Source: Rhizaria sp. SCN 62-66 | Lineage: Eukaryota; Rhizaria, unplaced | Length of the DNA stretch: 39,619 nucleotides | Assembly (NCBI GenBank): GCA_001724265.1 | Contig: MEDY01000312.1 | Coordinates: 1 to 39,619 of the forward strand | Direction: 5' to 3' | Shown: positions 14,601 through 24,755 of the stretch, in pieces | Layout of the letters: every line of letters begins with the position of its first letter | Position numbering within the stretch: the first letter of the stretch is position 1 | Made by a program: the position numbers and the translations under genes | Notes under the pieces: generated by a model | Told to the model about the DNA's origin: nothing | Seen by the model: the letters and a program-made list of their open reading frames with translations, nothing else | Databases searched by the model: none

Positions 14601-14945
14601 CGATGACGATGACGACGACGATGACGACGATGTAAAGGACGACGACGACGACGAAAGAAGTGCCGGGGTAGGGCGCATGACTGTCGCTGCCGCAGCAACA
14701 GCAGTGGAGTTGTTGCGCTCGGACAGCATCACGGCGGGCACGTGCGCGTGCGCGGGGAGAGAAGGCCTGGCCGAGGCAGATCCGGAGATAGTCGAGGCAG
14801 AGGCAGCAGCGGCAGCGTCGGCCGTTTTAGCTGTTGTTGCAGTTGTCGTGGCTGCGGAGCCGGGGAGGCTCCGAAGCAGGGAGGGGGCAAGCACGCCAGG
14901 CTTGGCAGAGCCAAGGCGGCGAAGAGCGTCACTGAGCGGATGCAT
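1..14945 (-). CDS. Giant Ala-rich PPR-like helical-repeat protein, 3' end beyond window
   Basis: Exon 1 is 14945-13077 (623 codons) and exon 2 runs from 12868 to the left edge. They are joined by a 208-nt AT-rich intron, 13076-12869, with donor CAG|GTACGT, acceptor CTCTCAG and phase 0. The start is the ATG opening MHPLSDALRRLG, shortly after an acceptor-like TTTTCCAG. The N-terminus is rich in Arg/Ser/Ala, and a motif RACFSS near residue 140 resembles an organelle presequence. The body is Ala/Ser-rich with homopolymers, interspersed with amphipathic helical pairs of roughly 35 residues. Examples are VPQLLDALAARGVAPS and PPPAYAALLALAARGR followed by LWELFDDM, which look like divergent pentatricopeptide repeats. 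PPR proteins typically bind organellar RNA; that role is inferred here. From about 2640 leftward the coding frame differs from the frame to its right (see the separate entry). It stays open to position 1, so at least ~4,900 residues are encoded. The PPR assignment is moderate; other alpha-solenoids are possible. Confidence 0.7.
2640..2765 (-). other. Apparent -1 frame break inside the giant gene
   Basis: Reading leftward on the minus strand, coding through LLLQKRTAPHLLPAG continues in one frame to a TGA at 2620-2618. From about 2690 onward the next frame (GRAPLRLPIATSAV...) is open all the way to position 1 with the same Ala-rich composition. The shift equals one missing base or a -1 slip. 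The stretch 2660-2700 is an alternating GGCCGGC run, a plausible site for a sequencing indel. A 53-nt GT..AG segment (2761-2709) would also restore frame, but it is GC-rich and shorter than every other intron here. I favour a sequence error; a genuine frameshift or programmed slip cannot be excluded. Confidence 0.55.
11609..11637. repeat. (CTG)n trinucleotide run
   Basis: A near-perfect CTG/GCT run on the plus strand. In the minus-strand giant gene it reads as a poly-Ser tract. It is one of many in-frame triplet expansions in this gene. Confidence 0.8.
14594..14654. repeat. (GAC/GAT)n trinucleotide run in exon 1 of the giant gene
   Basis: About 60 nt of GAC and GAT triplets on the plus strand, interrupted by a short TGTAAAGGAC segment. 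On the minus coding strand it encodes Ser tracts between the putative targeting peptide and the first helical region. It is likely to vary in length between strains. Confidence 0.8.
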
Positions 14946-16202
14946 GGTACCGCGCAGAGTCGATCTGGAAAACAATAGAAGGCAAGAGCGCGCGAGAGAG
15001 ACATGGGTAAGCGTCAGGTGAGACTGGTTCGACAGTGGAGCGCGGCGATTGCGGTTGTGACAGATGGTAAAGCTCTGCAGGAGTATAAAAAGAAGATTAT
15101 ACACAAAACGTAATATAAGACCAGGTACACACTGAACATTCTATGCTTACGATTATACACATGTGCTATTCGAGCAATGCGCAGTTCGAGGACTCAACCA
15201 ACCGCAGGCCCACAGTCGGGTCACTTTCGGACTCGTAACCGGAGCCTACATTCTAAAGATCTAAGAGAGGGAAGATGTTCGTTATTATGAAACTTCTTGC
15301 TGGATTCGAAGGATAGACGTGATATTGTGTTATATTCTATTTGTCATTTGTCTCCTGGATTTCGATGCGATGCACACCAGCGCTGTCTTTCTGAGCTGGC
15401 TTCGCCCGACGCCAGTCTCAAGCTTTTGCTTTTCGTCTTTGCTCTAGGCGTTCATTAGCGCACATAACACCGTACTAGGCGTACCCCTGTGTTATTTGTT
15501 ATATTATGTATTGAAAGCAACTCGATCTTAGCTTGGTAGCTCGTTGTGCCGTCATCTGACCTTGGATTGGCCAAACTGACACCAATTTGGGCTCATGATG
15601 CTTACTCCTTGCGTCTGATTCGCTGTGAGTTTTTGGATTTTGCAAGTGAAATGCTCATCGTGGGAATCTTTTCCAGCATGTAAACAGTGTATTGGCGACG
15701 ATTTACGCTTGTAGGGCTTTATAGTGACGACTTAGAGACTATACAGTGTGCCTTCGAGGGTCATGTGCTGCTGACTTAATGAAGGATATATCTATAGAAT
15801 AAAGACATAATAGCAGAATATCTGCTCCACATAGTAAAAAAGTAGTATTTGTACATTATATAGCAAGTTAGACAACATAAGAGCATGTTTTGTATTCGTA
15901 CACAGCGAGATATGCGTTTGATTGGTGCTTTCGCGCGTTGCACAGCTGTGCTTTGTCGACTTGGTGGTTGGCGCCAAACATTTGCATGAAGCGCACCGCT
16001 GTATATTGAACGTCAAGGCGATTTTAAAGATGAGCACAGCCTTTTATTTTATGATATGTACACTTTTTCTATTTAACGCTTCTTGATTCTGTGTATATCC
16101 GCTGTACCACTTCAGACTTTGTTTTCCTTTCCCAGCGTCTGTTGACCACCCGATCTCGTTCTGCAGCGCCATTCCCCGCGGCCCTGTCCGACTGTTTTCG
16201 CG
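14946..16202. other. AT-rich divergent spacer between giant gene and HMG gene
   Basis: This 1.26-kb spacer separates two divergent start codons and probably holds both promoters and 5' untranslated sequence. An acceptor-like TTTTCCAG ends at 14965 (minus strand) just before the giant-gene ATG. On the plus strand CCTTTCCCAG ends at 16135 and TTCTGCAG ends at 16166, ahead of the HMG-gene ATG. Short ORFs here (for example 15792-16037 minus) are AT-rich and carry no recognisable motif. I see no RNA gene or repeat. Confidence 0.5.
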
Positions 16203-18418
16203 ATGAGTTCCGGTGCTGAGGACGCGTTTGACGCAATGCGTGATGCCGCGGACTCTGCTGGCCCTGTTTCGTTTGATTCGATGTTCCCGGACCCTGTTTC
16301 CTCGTCCTCAGCCTCTGCCAACAGCGCGAGCGCCAGCGCCAGCTCCGCAAGCGCCTCCGCGGGCTACAACGGCGACCGCTTCGGCCTCGACCGCTTTGCC
16401 GCACCTGGCGCTCCCGCATCCCAGCACATCCCCTTGGGCCAGTATTCTCAGCCGCGCTCGCAGCGCACCGCTGACGACGACGGCGACGACTACAACCGCA
16501 GCAACAACCGCCTCGGCGGCGCCGCCAACGATGAGGAGGCGAAGGAGTCTTCTTCTTCTGCCTCGGCGTCGGAGGAGCCCCCCTTGCCGTCGGCGCCTCC
16601 CAAGCGTCCTCCTACGGCCTATTTTGCGTTTATGGCAGAGCAGCGCGCTCTAATCGCTGCCGGCTCAGGCTCATCGGCAGCCGACGATACCGACTCCACA
16701 TCTGCGTCCGCATCTGTGTCTGCAGAGTCCGCGGGCCTGTCCGTGGCGGAGGTGTCGAAGCGCATCGGCGCGCTGTGGTCTGCGCTGCCCGCGGAGGAGA
16801 AGGAGGCTCGCGCCGCCGCCGCGGCCGAGGCCAAGGCCAAGTGGGAGCTCGAGATGCGCGCTTACGATGCCGCTGCCGCCCGCGCCCGCGCCCGAGCGCG
16901 CGCGCTCTCCGGCGGCGACGCCGACGCCGGCGACGACCACAGCGACGCTGAGGCCGCCGGCTCTGCTGACGCGGAGCAGAGCACGAAGCTGCTGCTGCCA
17001 CTATCTCGCGTCAAGCGGCTGATGCAGACTGACCCCGACGTCAAGGCCGTCGCGCGCGAGGCACTGCTCTTCGTCACGCGCGCCGCCGAGGGCTTCGCGC
17101 GCTACCTGGCGCGGCTGGCGACGCTGCACGCGGCCAAGACGGCGCGCAAGACGGTCAAGACGGACTTCTTCAAGGCCGCGGTGCGCGCGAACCCTTCGCT
17201 GGAGTTCCTGTCCGAGTGCGACTTCCTCCTCACGGGGCCAGAGCCCAAGTTTGCGAGCGCGAGCGCGAGCGCGAGCGCGGGCGCCAAGGGCAAGGGCAGC
17301 AAGGGCAAGGACAAGAAGAAGGCCGCCGCTGCCGTGACAGAGGGCGAGGGCGAGGGTGAGGGCGAGGGCGACGGCAGCGACGGCGAGGCGGAGCGTAAGC
17401 CGGCCCGCAAGGCCATTCTCGACTCGTTCAGCGCCGCCGCGGCGGGCTTCGGCGGCGGTGACGGCGGGTTTGAGCTCGGCGGCAACTACTTCGGTGACGA
17501 CGACAAACAGAAGGCCAGCGCCAGCGCCAAGGCCAAGGCAAAGCCCAAGGCGAAGGAGCCGAAGGCGACTGCGAAGAAGAGCGGCAGCGCATCCTCTGAG
17601 AGCAAGAGCAGCAGCAAGAGCAAGAAGATGACCGACGACGACGTTATTAGTGACGGCAAGGGCGACACGGAGGCCAAGCGGCTGGCTCGGCGCCGTGCCG
17701 CTCTCGCCAGCGACAGCGAGGGCGACGGCAGCGGCAGTGGCAGCGGCAGCGGTGACGATGATGAGGACGACAAAGAGGGCGACGGCGAGGATGACGAGGG
17801 CAAGAGCACGAGCGCCAAGGCTGCCAAGGCTGCCAAGGCTGCCAAGAGCGCCAAGGGCAAGGGAGGTAAGGACTCGGCTGCCTCTAGCGCGGGCGCGAGC
17901 GCGGGCGTAAGCATTCTGAACATGTTTGCGCGCGCGCAGGCGGCCGAGGCGGCGGAAATGCTGCAGGACGGCGGCGTGGCGGCCGCGGCGGAGCGCAGGG
18001 CCAAGATGGAGGCCTTCTTGCGCCAGGGCGAGGAGCAGGACTCGGCGCGGCGCGCGGCCAAAGCCAAGGCGGCGGCTTCGGGCAGCAAGGGCAGCGCCAA
18101 GGGCAAGCGCGGCGCCAAGGCCGGCAAGCGCGGCGGCGACGGCGACGAGGACGACGACATGATTCTCGGCGTTGACTATGAGCTCGACGAAGACGGCGAG
18201 CGCGTAATGCTCAACAGCAACAACAACAATAGCAGCGGCGGCAAGGGCGGCAAAGCCAAGGCCAAGGGCAAGGGCCGTGTCGTCAAATCAGACTCCGAGT
18301 CTGGTTCCGGCTCTGGCTCTGAGGTCTCCGACTCTGACGCCGGCTCCGGCTCTGGCTCTGGTTCTGACTCCGAGTCAGCCGCTGCTGCCAGCCGCCGCCT
18401 AGCCGACAACTGCACCAG

Positions 18419-18449
<31 letters not shown>

Positions 18450-18902
18450 AACGTGAGCTCGCGCGGCCGCCGCCGCGGCGCCGCGGCCAGCAAGCTCGCC
18501 GCGGCCGCGGGCGCGCTGTCGAAGAAGCGCGCCGCCTCCGCCGCGGTGTCCGCCGCTGCCGCCGCCTCGGCCTCCGCCGGAGGCAAGGGCGGCCGCCGCC
18601 GCGTTGTCGTGGACGACGACAATGACGACGACGACGATGACGAGGAGGAGGAGGAGGAAGAGGAGGGGGCGCGGGTCAAGAGGGCCCGGCGCGCGGTGGT
18701 CACTGACTCCGAGTCGAACTCTGACTCTGACTCCGACCTCGAGACCGTCTCCGACGTGGAGGCGGGGTCCGGCAACGACAGCAACGCTGGCGGCGACGAC
18801 GGCGGCAGCGACGGTGACGAGAGCGGCCCCGCCGCCAAGCGGCGCGCGTTCAAGAGCAAGCTGGCAGCCAGCATGGCGGCCTTTGAGTTCAAGCGTCGCT
18901 GA
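16203..18902 (+). CDS. HMG-box plus histone-fold chromatin protein with charged tail
   Basis: A single-exon gene of 899 residues, from ATG (cgATGAG) to TGA. Residues ~132-148 (PPKRPPTAYFAFMAEQR) and ~179-221 (VSKRIGALWSALPAEEKEA through KWELEMRAY) form an HMG box whose loop is expanded by a ~28-residue Ser/Asp-rich insert. Residues ~264-340 carry a histone fold of the CBF/NF-Y or POLE3/POLE4/Dpb class: LPLSRVKRLMQTDPDV, then an Ala-rich central helix, then ARKTVKTDFFKAAV. The remaining ~550 residues are low complexity, with Lys/Ala/Gly, Asp/Glu runs and Ser-Asp-Glu repeats. One short hydrophobic island, SILNMF, lies near residue 570. The protein is expected to be nuclear and to bind DNA or nucleosomes, perhaps in a histone-fold heterodimer. 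The family role is known; the specific partner is not. The domain combination is unusual. Confidence 0.85.
17255..17282. repeat. GCGAGC hexanucleotide repeat encoding Ala-Ser
   Basis: A tandem GCGAGC run inside the HMG/histone-fold gene, encoding alternating Ala-Ser immediately after the histone fold. It marks the start of the low-complexity tail. Confidence 0.7.
18419..18445. repeat. (GAC)n run encoding poly-Asp
   Basis: A pure GAC run in the plus-strand HMG/histone-fold gene, giving a poly-Asp stretch. A second acidic run (mixed Asp then Glu) lies at about 18610-18668. Confidence 0.8.
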
Positions 18903-19263
18903 GCGCCCGAGGCATGGGTGCAGATTGACGAACGTGCTGCTGCGTCCCCTGTGACCATAGCAGCGTCTTTGCGAAAGGCCAGTGGGTCAACGAGGCTGAC
19001 CGCTTATTATGTGTTTATGTTTGCTAAACTTAAATAAAGTGAGCTATTCAATATTAAAATTCGTGTCTACTCAAAAGAATCCTGGGATTTTGTTCATGTT
19101 TGTTTTGAATAATGTTTTTATTTCAATCGATTCTCTATCTTGCCGTCGTTATTTGTTTTTAACTTGTGTTACTCATGCGCTCGTTACGCGGAGTTGGAAA
19201 ATGTGATGCACACAAAAGTTTTATGTCTGCGTTATCGTCTATTATATCGAATAAGCTGTTTGC
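18903..19263. other. Convergent 3' spacer
   Basis: This 361-bp AT-rich spacer lies between the TGA of the HMG gene (plus) and the TAA of the lipase gene (minus). An AATAAA hexamer at 19033-19038 is a candidate poly(A) signal for the HMG gene. I see no other gene; the short ORFs here have no coding character. Confidence 0.5.
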
Positions 19264-22200
19264 TTACGCCTGCTTTGCTCTTCCAGCCCCAGTGTCAGCC
19301 CCTTCACGACTCCTTCGACTCCCTTTACGTGCACTGCCGTTTCTGTTGTTGCTGGTGTTATTATTGCCAGCGACGGAGGCTTCAGATGCAGGTTTGCTGT
19401 CTTGCTCGCTGTTTTTGTTAGCACAGCTGTTACTTGGCTTAGCTTTGTCACGTCCGCTGCTGTCGGGACTGCTGTTACTATTCTTTCCTAACTTGCTGGT
19501 TTCAGCAGCAACGCAGCCGCTTTGTTGCTGCTTGTTGTGACGCTGTTGATGTTCCTGCTTCTGCGCAGCCTGAGTGACGCTCTTCCTCGGCGTGTCAGTT
19601 CTAGCCCCAGCAATGCTGCCTTTGTTTGCGTCAGGCGACGGCGCAGCGCTAGTGCTTGCGCTTGCAGCAGTCTCAATGGCCGTCTCGTTGTTGTGACAGC
19701 TTCTACCGCGATTGCAGCTCGCAGCGTCAGCATTGGCAACGCCAGCAAGCTTCGGAAAAGCTTGTTGCTTTTGCAACTTTCCTTGACTTTGCGGATGCTG
19801 CTGTTTGTGTTGCTGTCGCTGTTGAGCTGCAGTCTCAGGGCTCCTCGTTGTTGCGGATACAGTCGCGGGTTTATCGGCTGCGGCATCAAAGCCACTCTTG
19901 CAATTAGCAGTTGCAGCATGCGCAGAGGTAACATCGATCGTTGATTGAGGGCGCAGAGGCGACTGCGACTGTCGCACTGACTGCGACAAGAGCCTAATCC
20001 GTGACCGTGACCGCGAAGTGTGTTCTGTTTTTGCGGCCGCAGTTTGCGCCGCGACAGCCTCAGCGTTATTCACCTGCGGAGAGGGCGTAAAACGACGCGA
20101 GCGCGCGCGCGAGGCGGCGGCCACTGCGGCGACCGCGGCGGCCGCGGAGGCTGCGGCCGCGCTGGCTGTGGCGGCTGCAGCGGCAGCGGCGGCAGTCAAC
20201 TTTGTGACAGGCGTTACCATAGCAACTGTTGGGGTCGGTGCGAGTGGCAGAGTCACACTTGTTGTTGCTGCCGTTGTCACTGCCGCAGCGGTAGTCGGGC
20301 TGTGTAGCGACTACTGCGATCGCTCTTGCGACTGCAAGATCTCCAGCAGCGACGGCAGCGGCAAGGGCAGTGGCGCAGGCACAGGCGTCAGCGCAGCCGC
20401 TGTGATCTCAGTTGCTGCTGCAGCTCTTGTTGTTGCGGCCGCGTTCGTGGACGCTGGTGCCGCGGTGGCAACAAATGACTGTCCTAGCGCGGGGGACGCC
20501 AGCGCCCAGCCCTGCTCGTTGCCGTGAGTGTGGGCAGGGAGACGTAGGCTGTGTGCACTGCCACTGTGCGCGTCGGGACTGTGGACACCATGTCCGTTAG
20601 CGCAGTACTCATAAGCCGCGTTTGCGTTATTTTGAGCCGCAGCGGCGGTGGCAGCAGCAGTGGTGGTAACAGCAAGCGGGGACACAAGGTTAAAGCTGTT
20701 GCTACTGTGGCCGTGATCAGCAACAAGACTCGCAGCATCACAAACTGTTGCAGAAACGGGACTCAGCTTGGCACGAGTGCCTACAGCATTGCCATTATTA
20801 CAGCTCACAACGGCGCTGCTGTTGGTGTTCTTTGTGACCGTGCTTGCGTACGTAGTGCTAGGCGCAGGCTCCACGTTGACAGCGGTTGTTGCCGCTGGCA
20901 GGGCAGTGCAGTAATTGTCTGGCAAACTGACCATCTCTAGCGGCGACTCCAGCAGAAGCTGCTGAGAGTGTTGGGGAGACTCAGCAAGCAAGGCAAACAG
21001 GTGCTGTTGCTGATGCTGTTGCTGCTTGAATTCCGTTTCGCTGTCATCGCAGACTACATCAACATTGCCGCTGTTCGTGTCTTGGCCGTGTGTGTTATTG
21101 TTGTAACTGTTGGTGTCCCAGCCAACTGCAGGCCAAGCTCCAGTAATGTTGTAAGCGTGATTAAACGACTGCCCCTGATCATGGCCGTAATCAAAGCCGC
21201 CGCTGTAGCTGCGGTAGTTGTGACTTTGCGTGTTGCTGGTCGGACTAGTTGTGTTATAAGTCGACGGCATGTGCCCAGACTCAGTGCCACGATATGCATG
21301 ACTCAGGTGCTGCTGCTGCTGCTAAAGGTGCAGTTGCTGCTGCTGTTGTTGCAGTGCTTTTGCAATATCAGAGCCAATTTGCATGCCAGCCTCTGCTTGC
21401 GGACTTGAAACTTCAGCGACATGTTCACAGACACCGGCAGCTTGCTCACAATCAGTCTCATCCTCGCTGTCGCAGCTTGCTGCACTGAGCAGCAGCGCGG
21501 CGGCTGCAGTGGCCCCACTGCGCGCTGGCGCGGCCGGCGATGGCGACGGGGAGAGCATGAGCGACCGCGGCCCGCGCCCAGCGTCGCGGTCGCAGTCCGT
21601 GGCCCCGCGAGACCGGGTGCCCGCGCCGCGGTTCGGACCAGCACCAAAGCTTGAGAGAGCGTTTGTGTGAGAGTTAGGGCTGTTGCGCGATGTTGTCGTC
21701 GCCGCGGCGCTGGCAACTAACGCAACAGTACTGCGCGGTGGCACCGAGTTGCGTCGCACCCGTGGGTCACTGCCACCGGCATCAGCGTCAAGTCCTCCCA
21801 TCCCTGTCGCTTCCGTTGCCCTCACAATAACAACTGCTGCCGCGGTAGCGCTTGTTGCGGGGGCAACACTTATAGCGTCTGCAATAGCAGTAGAACCTGC
21901 AGTGGCGCGGCCGTCGCTGCTCACAGTCACAGTACTGCTTGTATCAACAGTGTTTCCAACAACACCTAGTTTACTGTCGGGGGCACTTGTGACATCAGTG
22001 TTGCTGCTGACGCGAGGAGGGCTTGAAACAGCTGCAGCCACTGGGGATGGCCGCATGAGCGCCTCAATGTGCTTTGCATCGAGCACTAGAGGCGCTGTGG
22101 CTTCAGCGGATGGCTTTGACATCTCAGCAGCCTGAGATGCGGACTTGAAGGTGAACGCGGACGAATACTGTGGGTGGCCGCCGCCATTACTGCCGCCACT

Positions 22201-24755
22201 GCTGTTGAATGCGGCTGTGTTTGTTGTATTGGAGCGACGCAGCGGCGATATGTGGGTGCTGCTCCTGCTGACGTCTGCTTGACCCTGTGCAATGCAGTTG
22301 TTATACGCAAGAGCATAACTATGAGAGACGTCGTGATTTTGAGCGGAGTAGCTGTAAGTATTGCCATGAGCAGCAACGGACGCCTAACCAGGCCCAGCAG
22401 CTGCGCTAAGAGCTGCTCCAAAGCTTGAGCTCGAGCTGGGGCCTGGACCGCGGCTGTGATGTCCGTGCGCGAAGCTGTGTTGGTGGCCGTTGCTAGCACC
22501 AGACATGTTGCCATAGCTCTGACTGCAGCTGGAAACGTTGTAGTTGTATGCGGCGCTGTTGTTCTGGAGTTGAGCACTCGAGATGTTGTGACAGTTGTAA
22601 TGTGTCGGTGTTGGTGTAACAGACTGAGCGCTCTGGCATCCGCTTGCACTTGCGGATATAGCATTAGTACTGCTGTTGAGGTTGCTGTAGCTGTTACTCA
22701 CCATCGCCGTTGTTGGAGTCGGAGGCCGGCCCCCGCGCCGGCGCCCAGTAGTACTGTTACCGTTTGAGCCCGTGTTCGAGTTGAAGCTAAAGCCAAGGCC
22801 ATTATTATTATAACTGCTGTAGCCATGGCTGTAACCGTAAGCAACGCCTGAAATAACAGGAGTTGGTGCGTGGGGCAAAACAAGCGACCTCGCGCCGTGC
22901 TGAATGCTATCACTGGTATAGCAGTACTGCTGCTGCTGCTGCTGCTGTTGGGCTGGCGTTGCATTCGGCGTCGGTGTCGGTGTCGGCGCGTGCTGGCGCG
23001 TAACGGCGCGCGCATTGCGCGGCACAGGGGTGCTTAGCCGCGCGATGGGAGTGCTTACAGCAGCTACTAAGGGGGTACTCACCCCGCCAGGTCCGCCACT
23101 GCTGCTGGACAGGAGCTGCCCTCCACGTTGAGCCCGTAACAGCATCTGCTGTTGTTGTTGCTGCTGCAGTGGCCCTCCGCCCTTGAACTGCTGTTGCTGA
23201 ATTGTTGAGCGCCCACCTGTGGCCGAAAGCGGTGTGTTGCTAAGCGCTTTCACATTAATGCTACTACTGCTGCCGTGGCTGCGGTCGCTGCTGCCGCTGC
23301 TACTGTGTACATTCGCGCGCGGCCGCGGCTCTCCCGAGGCAGAGCGCGCGCGCACCAGGGGCGAGAACGACGTCGACGGCGACGGCGGGGGCAAGTGGTG
23401 TGCGAGCGCGGCGGCGGCGCCGGAGGCGGGGGAGTCGTGGGCAATGTTGGGGATTAACAGAGAGTGGGACACCTTGGACAGCGCCGCCATCAGCGATGTC
23501 TTTAAAGATAGAAGAAATGGAGGACACGAAAGGCGGATAGGGTTAGCGTACATATTTGACAGACACAATGCATTTTTTTAGCACAGATAGTGTAACGTGA
23601 TCATACCTTGTGGTGGGCCGACTTGGCAACGAGCTGGCCGCAGCGCTGCATGGTCAGTTCCCTGTCGTGCGCGGTGAGTTTGGGCGTGGGCGCTGGCAGC
23701 GGACGCCGCACTTGCTGCCACTCGCTGCGGCGCCAGCAGTCAACCCGCGCGGCGTCCTTCTCGGCGCGCCGCGCGGTGCGGAAGGCGCTGTTAAGCGTGG
23801 GAATGTTGACCATGTCAAGCACGCTAAGCGCCTCAACGGGCTTCACGTCGGCCTCCTCGTTGAGCACGGAGACGGTGACCGTGTAGCGGTCGATGCACGG
23901 CTGATCGTTAGTGAGCCCGCCGTCAAGCGCGAGGCCGTGAGACGTGCGCGGGATGTCGCGCAAAAACACCACAGGCAAACAAGTCGACGCAATGATGCAG
24001 TTGATTAGGTCGTCGCGCGTCGCAAAGCGCGACACGACACGGTTCTTGAAGGACGGGAAGAGTGTGATGGACAGAAACAACCGGTCTGTCGCGCGGATAT
24101 GCGCGTCTTCGGGCAGGTAGTTGCTCCACAGCGTGCGGTAGAACGCAGTTTGGTCCAGAAAGCAGCCCAGCGGACGCGTGCGGTAGTGTGTAAGACAGTA
24201 GGGCCAGTCGCGGCGGCACCACTCGTAGGGGTCGCGGCCCATGGCCAGCGGCACCGCGGCGAAGCAGCCGCCCGAGCTGGCGAGGAACTTGACGCGCGCA
24301 ATGTCAAAGTTCTTAAACAAAAAGTGGCCTACACCGAGATAGTAGCACCACAGCATACCACCGCCGCCGAAGGAGACCGAGGGCCCAAACTCGAGCCCCA
24401 AGTCCTGCTTGGGGATGAAGGAGCGCACCAGCCACACAGCGTAGAAGCGCTCTGCCAACCGTGAAAAGCACCAGAACCACAGGGCGTTAACGTGTGACGT
24501 AACAGCGGCCGCTAGTGCACGAGCAGGAGATGTTATTAGGGCCGTCACGGTAGCAGTGAGCGCACGCGTCGGGGCTGTCACTGCGGTGGTCATAGCGGCT
24601 GCAGCGCGCGCGGTCAGGTCGGACGCGGCGTCTAGCGGCAACACAACGCAGAAGTGATACAGGAGAATAATGAGCTCGAAGAGGAGCTTATGTAAAATGG
24701 TAGCGCGCGCGACGCCGTCCGTCGTGGTCACTGTGCGGACCAACTTCGGCGCCAT
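19264..24755 (-). CDS. Patatin-like phospholipase/lipase with ~1,400-residue Q/N/S/A-rich tail and three in-frame TAG codons
   Basis: Exon 1 is 24755-23607 (383 codons). The 107-nt intron 23606-23500 has donor AAG|GTATGA and acceptor TTTAAAG. Exon 2 is 23499-19264, phase 0. The patatin signatures are complete: a Gly-rich oxyanion loop SFGGGGMLW (G at ~130-133), the nucleophile elbow ASSGG (Ser ~161) and the Asp motif LDGG (Asp ~278). The match is closest to adiponutrin/PNPLA-type lipases. A hydrophobic segment at ~24-41 may anchor it in membrane or lipid droplets. Exon 2 is one frame ending in TAA, low complexity throughout (polyQ, Asn, Ser, Ala), with TAG at codons ~755, 1109 and 1446. Read as sense, the protein is ~1,794 residues. 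The chosen ATG lies 6 nt after an acceptor-like CGCGCAG; an upstream in-frame ATG at 24821 is the alternative. If TAG terminates, the product would be ~754 residues. Confidence 0.75.
20311..20313 (-). other. In-frame TAG codon 3 in lipase tail
   Basis: Minus-strand TAG between codons for ERSQ and SLHSPTT, directly after a CAG. The frame stays open for another ~1.05 kb, ending in TAA at 19266-19264, with the same Ala/Gln/Ser-rich composition on both sides. Confidence 0.8.
21322..21324 (-). other. In-frame TAG codon 2 in lipase tail, inside a Gln-rich tract
   Basis: Minus-strand TAG with LQQQQQLHL before it and four CAG codons (QQQQHL) after it. Its position within a CAG/CAA run suggests a CAG-to-TAG change tolerated as Gln. 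Confidence 0.8.
22384..22386 (-). other. In-frame TAG codon 1 in lipase tail
   Basis: Minus-strand TAG between AAAGPG and ASVAAHGNTYSYS. The following 87 codons before the next Met are all sense and continue the Asn/Ser/Tyr-rich composition seen upstream. Confidence 0.8.
22927..22950. repeat. (TGC)n run encoding poly-Gln
   Basis: A plus-strand TGC run that reads as CAG repeats on the minus coding strand, giving an eight-residue Gln tract in the lipase tail. A second Gln cluster, of mixed CAG/CAA, lies at 23150-23170. Confidence 0.8.

Noticed and set aside
20299-20313. A 15-nt GTAG...ACAG segment that could splice out the third TAG
   Set aside because: It would keep frame, but all other introns here are 107-287 nt, and no equivalent exists for the other two TAGs.
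20018-22135. Plus-strand Ala/Val-rich ORFs opposite the lipase tail
   Set aside because: They are antisense readings of Gln/Ala/Ser codons, short and fragmented between frames.
22350-22389. A 37-nt GTTAGG...TTACAG segment removing the first TAG
   Set aside because: Its removal breaks the frame, and it is far shorter than the other introns.
19264-23568. Four separate minus-strand genes in the lipase tail region
   Set aside because: All four ORFs are in exactly the same frame, separated only by single TAG codons, with continuous composition. The first lacks a good start but has a phase-matched splice acceptor to the lipase exon.
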